From assembly GCF_021325795.1 (NCBI RefSeq), contig NZ_JAHPZX010000002.1, positions 1,338,402 to 1,402,401 on the forward strand: a stretch of DNA of 64,000 nt, given 5' to 3'. The translations under genes and the position numbers were made by a program. The DNA is from Bordetella sp. LUAb4 (GTDB taxonomy: Bacteria; Pseudomonadota; Gammaproteobacteria; Burkholderiales; Burkholderiaceae_B). Positions 23,418 to 34,340 of the stretch are shown one piece after another. Position 1 is the first letter of the stretch, and the number at the start of each line of letters is the position of its first letter. Under the pieces are notes generated by a model, which had not been told where the DNA came from, made no database searches, and was given only the letters and a program-made list of their open reading frames with translations.

Positions 23418-24263
23418 ATGAACACGCCCGCCACCACGATCGAGCCCAGCGCCGCGCTACTCGCGCGCCTGCGTGAACGCCTGGACACGTATGCCACCGC
23501 TCTCCTGCGCGCGGCGGTCGGCCCGGCCGCCGGTTTCGCCGTCTTCGTCCTGATCTGGCAGGGTGTCGCCCTGCTGGTGCCGGAAATCCCCACGCCCGGC
23601 AAGACCTGGGACGCGGCACGCGAACTGTTCGCCCATCCGTTCTACGACAACGGTCCCAACGACAAAGGCATAGGCTGGAACGTCCTGTCGTCCCTGCAAC
23701 GCGTGGCCACCGGCTTCGGCCTGGCCGCGCTGATCGGCATTCCCGTGGGTTTCGCCGTTGGCCGCTTCAAGGCGCTCAACGCGATGCTGTCGCCCATCAT
23801 CAACCTGCTGCGTCCGGTCTCGCCGCTGGCTTGGCTGCCCCTGGGGCTGCTGCTGTTCAAGGCGGCCAACCCGGCCGCCATCTGGGCCATCTTCATCTGC
23901 TCGATCTGGCCCATGATCATCAACACCGCCGTGGGCGTGTCGCGCGTGCCGCAGGACTATCTGAACGTGGCGCGGGTGCTGGACCTGTCGGAATGGAAGG
24001 TCCTGACCCGCGTGCTGCTGCCGGCCGTGCTGCCCTATGTCCTGACCGGCGTGCGCCTGTCCATCGGCACTGCCTGGCTGGTCATCGTTGCCGCCGAAAT
24101 GCTGACGGGCGGGTCCGGCATCGGCTTCTGGTTGTGGGACGAATGGAACAACCTCAAGGTCGAGCACATCATCATCGCCATCTTCATCATCGGCATCGTC
24201 GGGCTGCTGCTGGAAACCATGCTGGTGCAGATCGCGCGCCGCTTCACCTACACCGAGGAATAA
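23418..24263 (+). CDS. nrtB: Nitrate ABC transporter permease
   Basis: A 281-residue inner-membrane permease with about six helices and the EAA-type loop around VARVLDLSEWKVLTRVLLPAVLP. WGLALLVPEIPTPGKTW-like residues near the N-terminus are typical of NrtB. It begins 15 bp after nrtA and is followed 4 bp later by the ATPase gene, so the three are co-transcribed. It forms the membrane channel of the nitrate importer, probably as a homodimer. Confidence 0.92.
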   Translation: MNTPATTIEPSAALLARLRERLDTYATALLRAAVGPAAGFAVFVLIWQGVALLVPEIPTPGKTWDAARELFAHPFYDNGPNDKGIGWNVLSSLQRVATGFGLAALIGIPVGFAVGRFKALNAMLSPIINLLRPVSPLAWLPLGLLLFKAANPAAIWAIFICSIWPMIINTAVGVSRVPQDYLNVARVLDLSEWKVLTRVLLPAVLPYVLTGVRLSIGTAWLVIVAAEMLTGGSGIGFWLWDEWNNLKVEHIIIAIFIIGIVGLLLETMLVQIARRFTYTEE

Positions 24264-24267
24264 GACC

Positions 24268-25188
24268 ATGCAGAAATTCGTGCGCATCGAAAGCGTGGGC
24301 CAGGTTTTCCCGACCCGCAAGGGTCCCTTCGTGGCACTGCGCGACATCGACTTGACCGTGGCACAGGGGGAATTCATCAGCTTGATCGGCCATTCCGGTT
24401 GCGGCAAATCCACGCTGCTGAACCTGGTGGCCGGCCTGACGCGCCCCACGTCCGGCGTGCTGATCTGCGCGGAGAAGGAAATCACCGGCCCCGGCCCGGA
24501 TCGCGCGGTGGTGTTCCAGAACCACTCGCTGCTGCCCTGGATGACCTGCTACCAGAACGTCTATCTGGGCGTGGAGCGCGTCTTCGCCAAGACGGAAAGC
24601 AAGGCACAGCTGCAAGCCCGCACGCACGCGGCACTGGAGCTGGTCGGCCTGGCGCATGCCCAGGCGAAATTGCCGCGGGAGATTTCAGGCGGCATGAAGC
24701 AGCGCGTGGGGATCGCCCGCGCCCTGGCCATGGAGCCCAAGGTGCTGTTGATGGACGAACCCTTCGGGGCCTTGGACGCCCTGACCCGCGCGCATCTGCA
24801 GGATGAATTGCTGAAGATCGTCGCCAAGACCCACAGCACCACCATCATGGTCACGCACGATGTCGACGAAGCCGTGCTGCTGTCGGACCGCATCGTCATG
24901 CTCAGCAACGGCCCGGCCGCCACCATCGGCGAGGTGCTGGATGTGCCGCTGGCCCGCCCGCGCGACCGCGTCGAACTGGCCAACGATGCGCAATACCTGG
25001 CCTGCCGCGCCGCCGTCGTCGACTTCCTGCATCGTCGGCACGGCAACCCGGCGGCCCGGGCTCCGGTCGCCGCGGCCGCCCCAGCCAGCCCGGCCACCGC
25101 AGCCCCCGCGCGTGAAGCCACGCCTGCCGTCGGCCTGCACGTGGTCAGCAGCGCCCCCGCTACCGAACCCATGCGCCGCGTGGGCTAG
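24268..25188 (+). CDS. nrtC: Nitrate ABC transporter ATP-binding protein
   Basis: A 306-residue ATPase of the nitrate/taurine group (NrtD/NrtC N-terminal type). Walker A is GHSGCGKSTLLN, the Q-loop region is VFQNHSLLPWMTCYQN, the signature ISGGMKQRVGIARAL, Walker B LLMDEPFGALDA, and the H-loop MVTHDVDEA. The last 55 residues are an Ala/Pro-rich tail without the regulatory binding-protein-like domain of cyanobacterial NrtC. It energises nitrate import by the two preceding gene products. The exact letter (C or D) is a naming choice. Confidence 0.9.
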   Translation: MQKFVRIESVGQVFPTRKGPFVALRDIDLTVAQGEFISLIGHSGCGKSTLLNLVAGLTRPTSGVLICAEKEITGPGPDRAVVFQNHSLLPWMTCYQNVYLGVERVFAKTESKAQLQARTHAALELVGLAHAQAKLPREISGGMKQRVGIARALAMEPKVLLMDEPFGALDALTRAHLQDELLKIVAKTHSTTIMVTHDVDEAVLLSDRIVMLSNGPAATIGEVLDVPLARPRDRVELANDAQYLACRAAVVDFLHRRHGNPAARAPVAAAAPASPATAAPAREATPAVGLHVVSSAPATEPMRRVG

Positions 25189-25219
25189 ACCTGGCCCCAC
25201 CGCCAACGGAGACAGCAGG

Positions 25220-26524
25220 ATGAACAAGCCGAAACTGGTACTCGTCGGCAATGGCATGGCCGGCGTGCGGGCCCTGGAAGAATTGCTGAAGATCGCGCCG
25301 GATCTGTACGACATCACGGTATTCGGCGCCGAGCCGCACCCCAACTACAACCGCATCATGCTATCGCCCGTACTCATGGGCGAGCAGACGCTGGACGACA
25401 TCGTGCTCAACGACGTCAACTGGTATGCGGCCCACGGCATCCGCCTGCTGTTGAACCGCACGGTGACGCGCATCGACCGGGCACGCCGCCTGGTTCACGC
25501 CGACGATGGCACGGCCGTGCCCTACGACCGCCTGCTCCTGGCGACGGGCTCCAGCCCTTTCGTATTACCGGTCCCCGGCCATGACCTGCACGGGGTCATC
25601 AGCTTTCGCGACATCCAGGACGTAGAGCGCATGATCGCGGCGTCGGCCAAGGGCGGCCACGCCGTGGTCATCGGCGGCGGCCTGCTGGGCCTGGAAGCCG
25701 CCAGCGGCCTGGCCGCGCGCGGTATGCAAGCCAGCGTGGTGCATCTGGGCGCGACCCTGCTGGACCGCCAGCTCGACGTCACCGCCGCGGGTCTGCTGCG
25801 CGCCACCCTGGAAACACGGGGCCTGGAATTCCTGATGGCGCGGCAGACCGACGCCATCCTGGGCGACGAGCAGGGCAACGTGCGCGCCGTGCGTTTCAAG
25901 GATGGCACGGAAGTCCCCGCCGATCTGGTGGTGATGGCCGTGGGCATCCGCCCGAACGTGGCGCTGGCCACGTCCTGCGGCCTGCACGTCGACCGCGGCA
26001 TCGTGGTCAGCGACACGCTGCAGACCTACGACCCGTGCATCTATGCCGTCGGCGAGTGCGTCAGCCATCGCGGCGTCGCCTATGGGCTGGTGGCGCCGCT
26101 CTATGAGCAGGCACGGGTGGCCGCGAACCATCTGGCACAGGTGGGCATCGGCCGCTATCCCGGCAGCGTGCTGTCGACCAAGCTCAAGGTCACCGGCATC
26201 GACGTGTTCTCGGCGGGCGATTTCGTGGGCGGGGCCGATACCGAAACCATCACCCTGGCGGACCCCTTGGCCGGCGTCTACAAGAAGCTGGTCCTCAAGG
26301 GCGACCGCCTGGTCGGCGCCTGCCTTTACGGTGATACCGCCGACGGCGCCTGGTATTTCCGCCTGATCCGCGAAGGCCGCGACGTGACGGATCTGCGCGA
26401 TCAACTGATGGGCGGCGAGCATGCGGCCAATGACGCGTCCGCCACGGCTGTCGCAGGTGTCGCGACGGGGGCGATGGGCGACGCCGCATCCTGTTCATCG
26501 AATTCCGCCCTGCGCGCTGCGTGA
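25220..26524 (+). CDS. FAD/NAD(P)H oxidoreductase, electron donor for nitrate reductase (NirB N-terminus-like)
   Basis: A 434-residue pyridine-nucleotide-disulphide oxidoreductase-type flavoprotein. FAD-binding motifs are LVLVGNGMAGVRALEE at the N-terminus and IYAVGECVSHRG near residue 275; the NADH motif is VVIGGGLLGLEAASGLAARG near residue 150. It matches the N-terminal half of NirB-type nitrite reductases and the NasB-like partners of assimilatory nitrate reductase, but has no siroheme or BFD iron-sulphur domain. The start is fixed by GGAGACAGCAGG before the ATG at 25220. Its TGA overlaps the GTG start of nasA, implying coupled translation of the electron donor and the reductase. Confidence 0.85.
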   Translation: MNKPKLVLVGNGMAGVRALEELLKIAPDLYDITVFGAEPHPNYNRIMLSPVLMGEQTLDDIVLNDVNWYAAHGIRLLLNRTVTRIDRARRLVHADDGTAVPYDRLLLATGSSPFVLPVPGHDLHGVISFRDIQDVERMIAASAKGGHAVVIGGGLLGLEAASGLAARGMQASVVHLGATLLDRQLDVTAAGLLRATLETRGLEFLMARQTDAILGDEQGNVRAVRFKDGTEVPADLVVMAVGIRPNVALATSCGLHVDRGIVVSDTLQTYDPCIYAVGECVSHRGVAYGLVAPLYEQARVAANHLAQVGIGRYPGSVLSTKLKVTGIDVFSAGDFVGGADTETITLADPLAGVYKKLVLKGDRLVGACLYGDTADGAWYFRLIREGRDVTDLRDQLMGGEHAANDASATAVAGVATGAMGDAASCSSNSALRAA

Positions 26525-29500
26525 CCGTCGTGGACAGCCCTTTGATTCCTCATGCGGCAATGCCGTCAGCCGCGCAGCCAGCGCCGGCTCAGACGGCCCG
26601 GACCGCCCCCGCGGGTCACGCGGACCAGACGGGCCACACGGCCACCACCGCCTCGATCTGCTGCTACTGCGGCACCGGCTGCGGCGTGCGGGTGCATACC
26701 GAGGCCGGCCGCGTCACCGGCGTGAGCGGCGACGACAACCATCCCTCCAGCCACGGCAAGCTATGCAGCAAGGGCCGCACGCTGGCCGACACGGTGCGCG
26801 ACGATGGTGCCCGCGTCCTGCGCGCTCAATGGCGCGATCAGCGCGCTGCGCCGCGCCGCGAAATCCCCCTGGACGCCGCCCTCGACATTGCCGCGGACCA
26901 GTTGGCGGACATCATCCGCCGCCATGGGCCGGACGCCGTCGCCTTCTATCTGTCGGGCCAGTTGCTGACAGAAGACTATGCCGTCTTCAACAAACTGGCG
27001 CGGGCCCTGGTCGGCACCAATAACATCGATACCAATTCTCGCCTGTGCATGTCCAGCGCCGTGGCCGGCTACAAGCAGACCCTGGGCGCCGATGCGCCGC
27101 CCGCCTGCTACGACGACCTGGTCCTTGCCGACACGGTGCTGATCGCGGGCTCCAATGCCGCCCATGCCCACCCCATCCTGTTCCGCCGCCTGGAAGCCGC
27201 GAAACAGGCCAGGCCGGACATGAAAGTCATTCTGGTCGACCCGCGCCGCAGCGATACCGCCGAACTGGCCGACCTGCACCTGCCCATCCTGCCGGGCAGC
27301 GACGTGGCGCTATTCCACGCCATGCTGCACGTCATGCAGGACGAAGGCCTGCTGGACCACGGCTACATCGAGCGCCACACGACCGGTTATGCGGCGCTGC
27401 GCGCGCGCATCGCCGCCTATCCGCCGACCGTGGCACAAGCGCTGTGCGGCGTGCCGGCGGCCGACATCGTCCAGGCCGCGCGCTGGTTCGGCCGCGCCGG
27501 CGCGGCCTTGTCGCTCTACACGATGGGCCTGAACCAATCCACCAGCGGCACCGCCAAGAATGCCACCTTGATTCACCTGCACCTGGCAACCGGACAGATC
27601 GGCAAGCCCGGCGCGGGTCCCTTCTCTCTGACCGGCCAACCCAATGCGATGGGCGGCCGCGAAGCGGGCGGCATGGCCACGCTGCTGCCCGGCCATCGCG
27701 ATCCCGCCAACGCCAGCCACCGCGCCGAAGTCGCGGCGCTATGGGGCGTGCCCCAGTTGCCGGAACAGCCGGGCCTGCCCGCTTTGGAGATGTTCGACGC
27801 CCTGCTCGGCGGACGCATCAAGGCGATCTGGATCGCGGCCACCAATCCGGCGCAGTCGCTGCCTGACCAGGCGCGGGTGCGCGCCGCGCTGGCCAAAGCG
27901 GAGCTCGTCATCGTGCAAGAGGCCTTCACGGGTGGCGAGACCCTGGACTATGCGGACCTGGTGCTGCCCGCCGCCACCTGGCCGGAAAAGGAAGGCACGG
28001 TCACCAACTCCGAACGACGTATCAGCCGCGTGCGCGCCGCCATTGCCGCGCCGGGCGATGCCCAGCCCGACTGGCGCCTGGCCACCGCTGTGGCGCAACG
28101 CCTGGCCGCGCGCATCGCCCCGGCACGCGCGGCCTTGTTCGACTATGCCGGCGAGGCCGCCGTCTTCGCCGAGCATGCCGCCACCACGGCCGGCCGCGAC
28201 CTGGACTACAGCGCATTGACCTATCGCATCCTGGAGGAACAGGGCCCGCAGCAATGGCCCTACCGTCCGGGCCTGCCGCCAGCGCGGCGGCTTTATACCG
28301 ACGGCGTGTTCGCCACGGCCGACGGGCGCGCGCGGTTCGTCGACGTGGACTATGTGCCGGTGGCCGAACCCGTGACGGCGGAGTTTCCCTTGCGCCTGAC
28401 CACCGGCCGCCTGCGCGACCATTGGCACACGATGGCGCGCACCGCCCTGTCGCCCACCCTGGTGCGACACGTGGAAGCACCCTGGCTGTCCTTGCATCCG
28501 GACGACATGCACGCACTGGGCGTGGTGGAGAAGGGGGCGCCCGGCGTAGGGGCGCCCGGCGTAGGGGCGCCCGGCGTAGGGGCGCCCGGCGTAGGTGTGG
28601 CCGGCTTGGGCGCGGCCGGTTCAGGGGCGCCCGGCTTCGCTACGGCCGGCCTGGGCTTGGTGACCGTGCGTTCGAGCCGTGGCGAGATCGTCTTGCCGGC
28701 GCGGGCGGACACCACCCTGCGACCGGGGCATGCCTGGCTGCCGATGCATTGGGGCAGCGCTTTCATGGCAGGCGACGGCATCAACGCGCTGACCAATCCG
28801 GCGCGTGACCCGATCTCGCGCCAACCGGAATTGAAGCACTGCGCCATCGCGGTGGCGCCAGCCGCCCTACCCTGGCAAGCGGCCGGCTGGGTGCGTGGCG
28901 ACGCCGCGGCATGGCGCCGCGCGTTGGCACCCTGGCTGCGGCGCTTTCCGTACGCGGTGCTGCTGCCCAGCGCCAGCGGCGGCGGCGGGCTGTGCATGGC
29001 GGTCGCCGCCCCGCAAGTGCCTGCCGCGGACGTGTTGACGGCCTTGTTCGATGCGCTGGGCCTGGGAAACGACCCGGGGTTCGAACCCGTGCAAGGACAT
29101 GAGCCTGAGCTGGGGCGTGAACGCAGCTCGGAGCCGAAGTTTGAATCCGCGCAAACGCACGGATTTGAACCGGGGCTTGAGTCCAGCGCCACCGCAAGAA
29201 CGCTGCCCAGCCAGGGCGGCGGCCACGCCGACGCCGTCTACGATGATCCTGCGCGCGGCAAGCTGCGCCGCGTGGCTTTAAGCCAGGGGCGGCCCAGCGC
29301 GTTCTTCCTGGCCGGCGACCTGCTGGCGTACGACGCGCTGGCCGACTGGGCGGACGGCGGCGACCCGCCGGCCAGTCTGGCACGCCTGCTGATGGGCGGG
29401 CACAATGCCGCCACGCCACGGGCGCGCACCATCTGCGTCTGCGTGGGCGTCACCGATCGCGCCATCGAGGCCGGCATCGCCGACGGCCTGGATCTGGACG

Positions 29501-29622
29501 GCTTGAAACAAACCCTGGGCTGCGCCACCGGCTGCGGCTCCTGCGCTCCCGAAATCTCGCGCATGATCACCTGCGCACGAACCATCAAGGCTGTTCATCA
29601 TGATCCGGCAACCCTCGGTTGA
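26521..29622 (+). CDS. nasA: Assimilatory nitrate reductase, catalytic subunit
   Basis: A 1033-residue cytoplasmic molybdopterin (Mo-bisMGD) enzyme reducing nitrate to nitrite. After a 45-residue Ala/Thr-rich extension comes the [4Fe-4S] motif CCYCGTGCGV with a later Cys in KLCSKG, then the molybdopterin domains (NSRLCMSSAVAGYKQTLG carries the likely Mo-ligand cysteine). The C-terminus has a BFD-like [2Fe-2S] domain (ICVCVGVTDRAIEAG, then GCATGCGSCAP), which could accept electrons from the preceding flavoprotein. Two low-complexity insertions are unusual: eight 5-residue Gly-Ala-Pro-Gly-Val-type repeats at about 672-711, and a Glu/Pro-rich stretch at about 855-890. Start GTG at 26521. Confidence 0.93.
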   Translation: MTVVDSPLIPHAAMPSAAQPAPAQTARTAPAGHADQTGHTATTASICCYCGTGCGVRVHTEAGRVTGVSGDDNHPSSHGKLCSKGRTLADTVRDDGARVLRAQWRDQRAAPRREIPLDAALDIAADQLADIIRRHGPDAVAFYLSGQLLTEDYAVFNKLARALVGTNNIDTNSRLCMSSAVAGYKQTLGADAPPACYDDLVLADTVLIAGSNAAHAHPILFRRLEAAKQARPDMKVILVDPRRSDTAELADLHLPILPGSDVALFHAMLHVMQDEGLLDHGYIERHTTGYAALRARIAAYPPTVAQALCGVPAADIVQAARWFGRAGAALSLYTMGLNQSTSGTAKNATLIHLHLATGQIGKPGAGPFSLTGQPNAMGGREAGGMATLLPGHRDPANASHRAEVAALWGVPQLPEQPGLPALEMFDALLGGRIKAIWIAATNPAQSLPDQARVRAALAKAELVIVQEAFTGGETLDYADLVLPAATWPEKEGTVTNSERRISRVRAAIAAPGDAQPDWRLATAVAQRLAARIAPARAALFDYAGEAAVFAEHAATTAGRDLDYSALTYRILEEQGPQQWPYRPGLPPARRLYTDGVFATADGRARFVDVDYVPVAEPVTAEFPLRLTTGRLRDHWHTMARTALSPTLVRHVEAPWLSLHPDDMHALGVVEKGAPGVGAPGVGAPGVGAPGVGVAGLGAAGSGAPGFATAGLGLVTVRSSRGEIVLPARADTTLRPGHAWLPMHWGSAFMAGDGINALTNPARDPISRQPELKHCAIAVAPAALPWQAAGWVRGDAAAWRRALAPWLRRFPYAVLLPSASGGGGLCMAVAAPQVPAADVLTALFDALGLGNDPGFEPVQGHEPELGRERSSEPKFESAQTHGFEPGLESSATARTLPSQGGGHADAVYDDPARGKLRRVALSQGRPSAFFLAGDLLAYDALADWADGGDPPASLARLLMGGHNAATPRARTICVCVGVTDRAIEAGIADGLDLDGLKQTLGCATGCGSCAPEISRMITCARTIKAVHHDPATLG
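28534..28653 (+). repeat. Eight 15-bp in-frame tandem repeats inside nasA
   Basis: Four identical copies of GGGGCGCCCGGCGTA (28534-28593) are followed by four degenerate ones. They encode a 40-residue elastin-like linker of Gly-Ala-Pro-Gly-Val units. The repeats interrupt the conserved dinucleotide-binding domain between LHPDDMHALGVVE and LVTVRSSRGEIVLPAR. Slippage would change the linker in 5-residue steps without breaking the frame. Confidence 0.92.
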
Positions 29623-30496
29623 ATCCTTCGCATCCGCTGAATTTTCCGCATCGGCTGGCTCCCTTGAATCCGCTGAATCCTGCGCATCAACGCAACCGCG
29701 ACCGCAGCCGCGCCGGCCATCCGCGACCGGCAAAGTCTGGCTGGTGGGCGCCGGTCCCGGTGATCCCGACCTGCTGACGATCAAGGCAGCGCGCATCCTG
29801 GGCCAGGCCGATGTCTGGCTGATCGACGACCTGGTGGGCGCCGGCATCCTGGCGCTGGCCGCGCCGGGCACGCGCATGGTCAAGGTGGGCAAGCGCGGCG
29901 GTTGCAGGTCGACACCGCAGGATTTCATCTTGCGCCTGATGGCCCGCCATGCCCGCCAGGGCCGCAACGTGGCCCGCGTCAAAGGCGGCGATCCCTTCAT
30001 TTTCGGGCGTGGCGGCGAAGAGATGGCCTGGCTGGCGGCGCGCGGCATCGCGGCCGAAGCGGTGGGCGGGCAGACCGCGGGCCTGGCGGCAGGCGCGGCG
30101 CTGGGCCTGCCGCTCACCCATCGCGGCGTCAGCCGCGGTGTGGCGCTGGTGACCGCACACACCGTGGACGGCTCGCGTCCCGATTGGCGCGGGCTGGCCG
30201 CCAGCGGTCTTACCGTCGTGTGCTACATGGGCATGAACGATGCCGAAAGCCTGGCGCGCGAGTGCGTGGCGGCGGGTTTCGCCGCGGATCTGCCGGTGGC
30301 CGTGGTGCATCGCGTCTCCTGTCCCGACCAGCGCCACGTCGTCACCACCCTGGGTGAAATGGCCGCGGCGATTGCGCGCGCGGGTCTGCAAAGCCCCGCC
30401 GTGATCGTGCTGGGCGAGGTCGTGGCGTTGATGGAAACGATGCGTGCCCCCGCATCTGCAACGGACCCGCGGACCGAAACGCGCGCGGCGGCGTGA
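29600..30496 (+). CDS. cobA: Uroporphyrinogen-III C-methyltransferase (SUMT)
   Basis: A 298-residue SAM-dependent methyltransferase that converts uroporphyrinogen III to precorrin-2, the precursor of siroheme. Conserved blocks are VWLVGAGPGDPDLLTIKAARIL, RVKGGDPFIFGRGGEE and PLTHRGVSRGVALVTAH. The first 43 residues are a Ser/Glu-rich extension made of imperfect repeats and not part of the family. It overlaps nasA by 23 bp and is the last gene of the operon. It lacks the dehydrogenase/ferrochelatase half of CysG, so other enzymes must finish siroheme. Confidence 0.92.
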   Translation: MIRQPSVESFASAEFSASAGSLESAESCASTQPRPQPRRPSATGKVWLVGAGPGDPDLLTIKAARILGQADVWLIDDLVGAGILALAAPGTRMVKVGKRGGCRSTPQDFILRLMARHARQGRNVARVKGGDPFIFGRGGEEMAWLAARGIAAEAVGGQTAGLAAGAALGLPLTHRGVSRGVALVTAHTVDGSRPDWRGLAASGLTVVCYMGMNDAESLARECVAAGFAADLPVAVVHRVSCPDQRHVVTTLGEMAAAIARAGLQSPAVIVLGEVVALMETMRAPASATDPRTETRAAA

Positions 30497-31134
30497 GTCC
30501 AGGGCGGTATGCTCATCGCGGCGAATCGCGATCGCGGCATTGCGCCAGGCGCCTTCGTGCCATCGTAGGCACGAGCACCGACACCACGTCGGCACCACGA
30601 CCGACAACACCCGGTCCGCGCGAGAATTAGCGCGCGAAGGTCCACGGTGGGAAGGTCCACAGCGAATTCACATTCGAGCAGATTTGAAACGCGACGCATC
30701 GAAATAAGCCTTGAAAAAAGGCCTCCGCGCACGCCGGTCCACGCGGGCGAGGGCCTCGGCAAAGGTCCGCTCCAAGCCGAGACGCCGCCGCCGCAACGCC
30801 GCAAAAATGACAAAAAGCCCTTCCACGCAGGCTTTTTCGCGCGTGCTCCGGCATGGACAGCCCCCTCGTTCCAAGCCCGATCCAGGCACGATCGACGCAC
30901 AAAAAGAGCCAAAATCATGCCGCGCAAAAATCCAACGTGAAGCATCACTCAGCGTAAAAATGCCGTATTTTCAGGGCTCGCGGGAATCAGAACCGTTGTT
31001 CTTGCGCCTCTGCGCGCGATTTATGGCGCGAACGCCCGCAAATAATGTACATAGTCGCGTGGCTTCCGCTATCATCGCGTTCAGCCGGCACATGGCGTGC
31101 GGCACGTACATTTCAACCCTCACTTTCATCGACC
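30497..31134. other. Long non-coding region between cobA and the HU-like gene
   Basis: No convincing gene is seen in these 638 bp. Local structures include a short direct repeat AAGGTCCAC at about 30636 and 30651, and the T-flanked hairpin at 30812-30837. The segment just before 31135 should contain the promoter of the HU-like gene; no small RNA can be named. Confidence 0.45.
30812..30837. terminator. Bidirectional hairpin terminator candidate
   Basis: AAAAAGCC and GGCTTTTT form an eight-pair stem around a ten-base loop, with T tracts in both orientations. It may end transcription from the nitrate operon, 316 bp after the cobA stop. Confidence 0.5.
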
Positions 31135-31599
31135 ATGGCCACTAAAAAAGCTCCTGCTAAGAAAGTTTCCACCGTTGCCAAGAAGGCTCCGGCCAAGGCG
31201 CCCGCTAAGGCCCCCGTCAAGGCTCCCGCCAAGAAGGCCGTAGCCACCAAGGCAGCCCCCGCCAAGAAAGCGACCGCTCCCGTGTCCGTGATCAAGACCG
31301 CTCTGAACAAGAGCCAACTGGTGACCCACCTGGTCGAACAGACCGGCGTCGAAGCCAAGTCGGTCAAGCTGATCCTGGCCAGCCTGGAAGGTGCCGTGCT
31401 GGCGTCCGTGAACAAGAAGGGTGCTGGCGAATTCGCTCTGCCCGGCCTGTTCAAGGTGTCGGTGCAGAAGGTTGCCGCCAAGCCGAAGCGTTTCGGCAAG
31501 GATCCGTTCTCGGGTGAAGAGCGCTGGTTCCCGGCCAAGCCCGCTTCGGTCAAGGTCAAGGTCCGTCCGCTGAAGAAGCTGAAGGACGCCGCTCAGTAA
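31135..31599 (+). CDS. HU-family DNA-binding protein with lysine/alanine-rich tail
   Basis: A 154-residue nucleoid protein. The first 55 residues are Lys/Ala/Pro-rich with PAKKA-type repeats, like eukaryotic histone H1 tails. The rest is a divergent HU/IHF fold (KSQLVTHLVEQTGVEAKSVK, then LPGLFKVSVQKVAAKPKRFG). Such tailed HU proteins are known in Bordetella and other Burkholderiales. The start at 31135 is inferred from the beginning of the tail; the frame is open further upstream. A strong terminator follows. Confidence 0.88.
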   Translation: MATKKAPAKKVSTVAKKAPAKAPAKAPVKAPAKKAVATKAAPAKKATAPVSVIKTALNKSQLVTHLVEQTGVEAKSVKLILASLEGAVLASVNKKGAGEFALPGLFKVSVQKVAAKPKRFGKDPFSGEERWFPAKPASVKVKVRPLKKLKDAAQ

Positions 31600-31663
31600 A
31601 GCTGAAGCGGCCAGGCCACCGGCGCGGTCCGTTCGCGGACGCGCCGAGTTGTCCGTCTTGATG

Positions 31664-31689
31664 AAAGCTCACCCTCGGGTGGGCTTTTT
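31664..31689 (+). terminator. Intrinsic terminator of the HU-like gene
   Basis: A ten-pair stem AAAGCTCACC/GGTGGGCTTT with a CTCG loop runs into TTTTT, 65 bp after the stop codon. Confidence 0.88.
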
Positions 31690-31909
31690 GCATTTCAGCC
31701 TCCCGCGCGGCCGCGGGCGAGCGAATCGGCCTGCTCAATTGCTGCGCGGCAGCAGAATCGCGATCAGAATCCCATATAAATCCAGGCCTTAAGCAAATAA
31801 CCAGACCAGGGGGTTGTCAGACACGAAGGCGCAAGATTCGCTACGATTGCTGTTTTGGCCTTTTTGCGGCCGCTGTCCGGCCCAGCCATGCGTATCGAGG
31901 CGCAGCACC

Positions 31910-33643
<1,734 letters not shown>

Positions 33644-33655
33644 TACCCCGACATC

Positions 33656-34162
33656 ATGAAAAACCTGATCCGCTACGGCGAGCTCATCGACAACACCACC
33701 CAGCGCTTCGTCCCGCCCGAGGACGACGCCACCACGCTGCCGCCTGACGAGCCGGGCTGGGAAGTACCCCTGGCCACCTGGCTGGCCGCCCGCGCCACCT
33801 TGCGCACGCGCCAGCATCCGGTGGCCGTGCTGCTGGACCCGGCAGCCGATGCGGCCGACCTGGCAGAGAATGGCGCGCGCGAGATCGATCCCACGGGACT
33901 GGCCTATATCGCCATCGAGTTCCCCGCCTATACCGACGGCCGCGGCTATTCCATCGCGCAACAATTGCGCTCGCGTCACGGATGGAAAGGCGAGCTGCGC
34001 GCGGTGGGCGATATCCTGATCGACACCATCCACTATCAGGCGCGCTGCGGCTTCGACAGCTTCGTCGTCAAGGAAGGCCACGATCCGCAGAAAGCCCTGC
34101 AAGCCCTGGGGACCTTCACGGTGCATTACCAACGCGAGTATCTGCGTCCGATGGCGGCGTAA
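33656..34162 (+). CDS. DUF934 protein associated with sulfite reduction
   Basis: A 168-residue DUF934 protein, a family almost always encoded after cysI and proposed to take part in sulfite reduction. Typical blocks are EFPAYTDGRGYSIAQQLRSR, ELRAVGDILIDTIHYQARCGFD (residues about 120-141) and HYQREYLRP. It starts 12 bp after the cysI stop and ends before a strong terminator, so the two genes form one unit. Its biochemical role is unproven. Confidence 0.88.
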   Translation: MKNLIRYGELIDNTTQRFVPPEDDATTLPPDEPGWEVPLATWLAARATLRTRQHPVAVLLDPAADAADLAENGAREIDPTGLAYIAIEFPAYTDGRGYSIAQQLRSRHGWKGELRAVGDILIDTIHYQARCGFDSFVVKEGHDPQKALQALGTFTVHYQREYLRPMAA

Positions 34163-34262
34163 GGCGCAAAGCACAAGCGCTTCGGTCACTGGCAACGCGC
34201 TGGTACATCAACTACCCTACCGCGACTACCGGCCGGCAGGCCAGCCACGAGACAGTCCCCGC

Positions 34263-34289
34263 AACGCCGCCCGATCCGGGCGGCGTTTT
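34263..34289 (+). terminator. Intrinsic terminator after cysI-DUF934
   Basis: An eleven-pair perfect stem AACGCCGCCCG/CGGGCGGCGTT with a three-base loop ends in TTTT, about 100 bp after the DUF934 stop. Confidence 0.88.
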
Positions 34290-34340
34290 GCTTTGGTATC
34301 CTTGATCGCTTGCTTGCCTTCCCCCCACCCGCATAAACCT

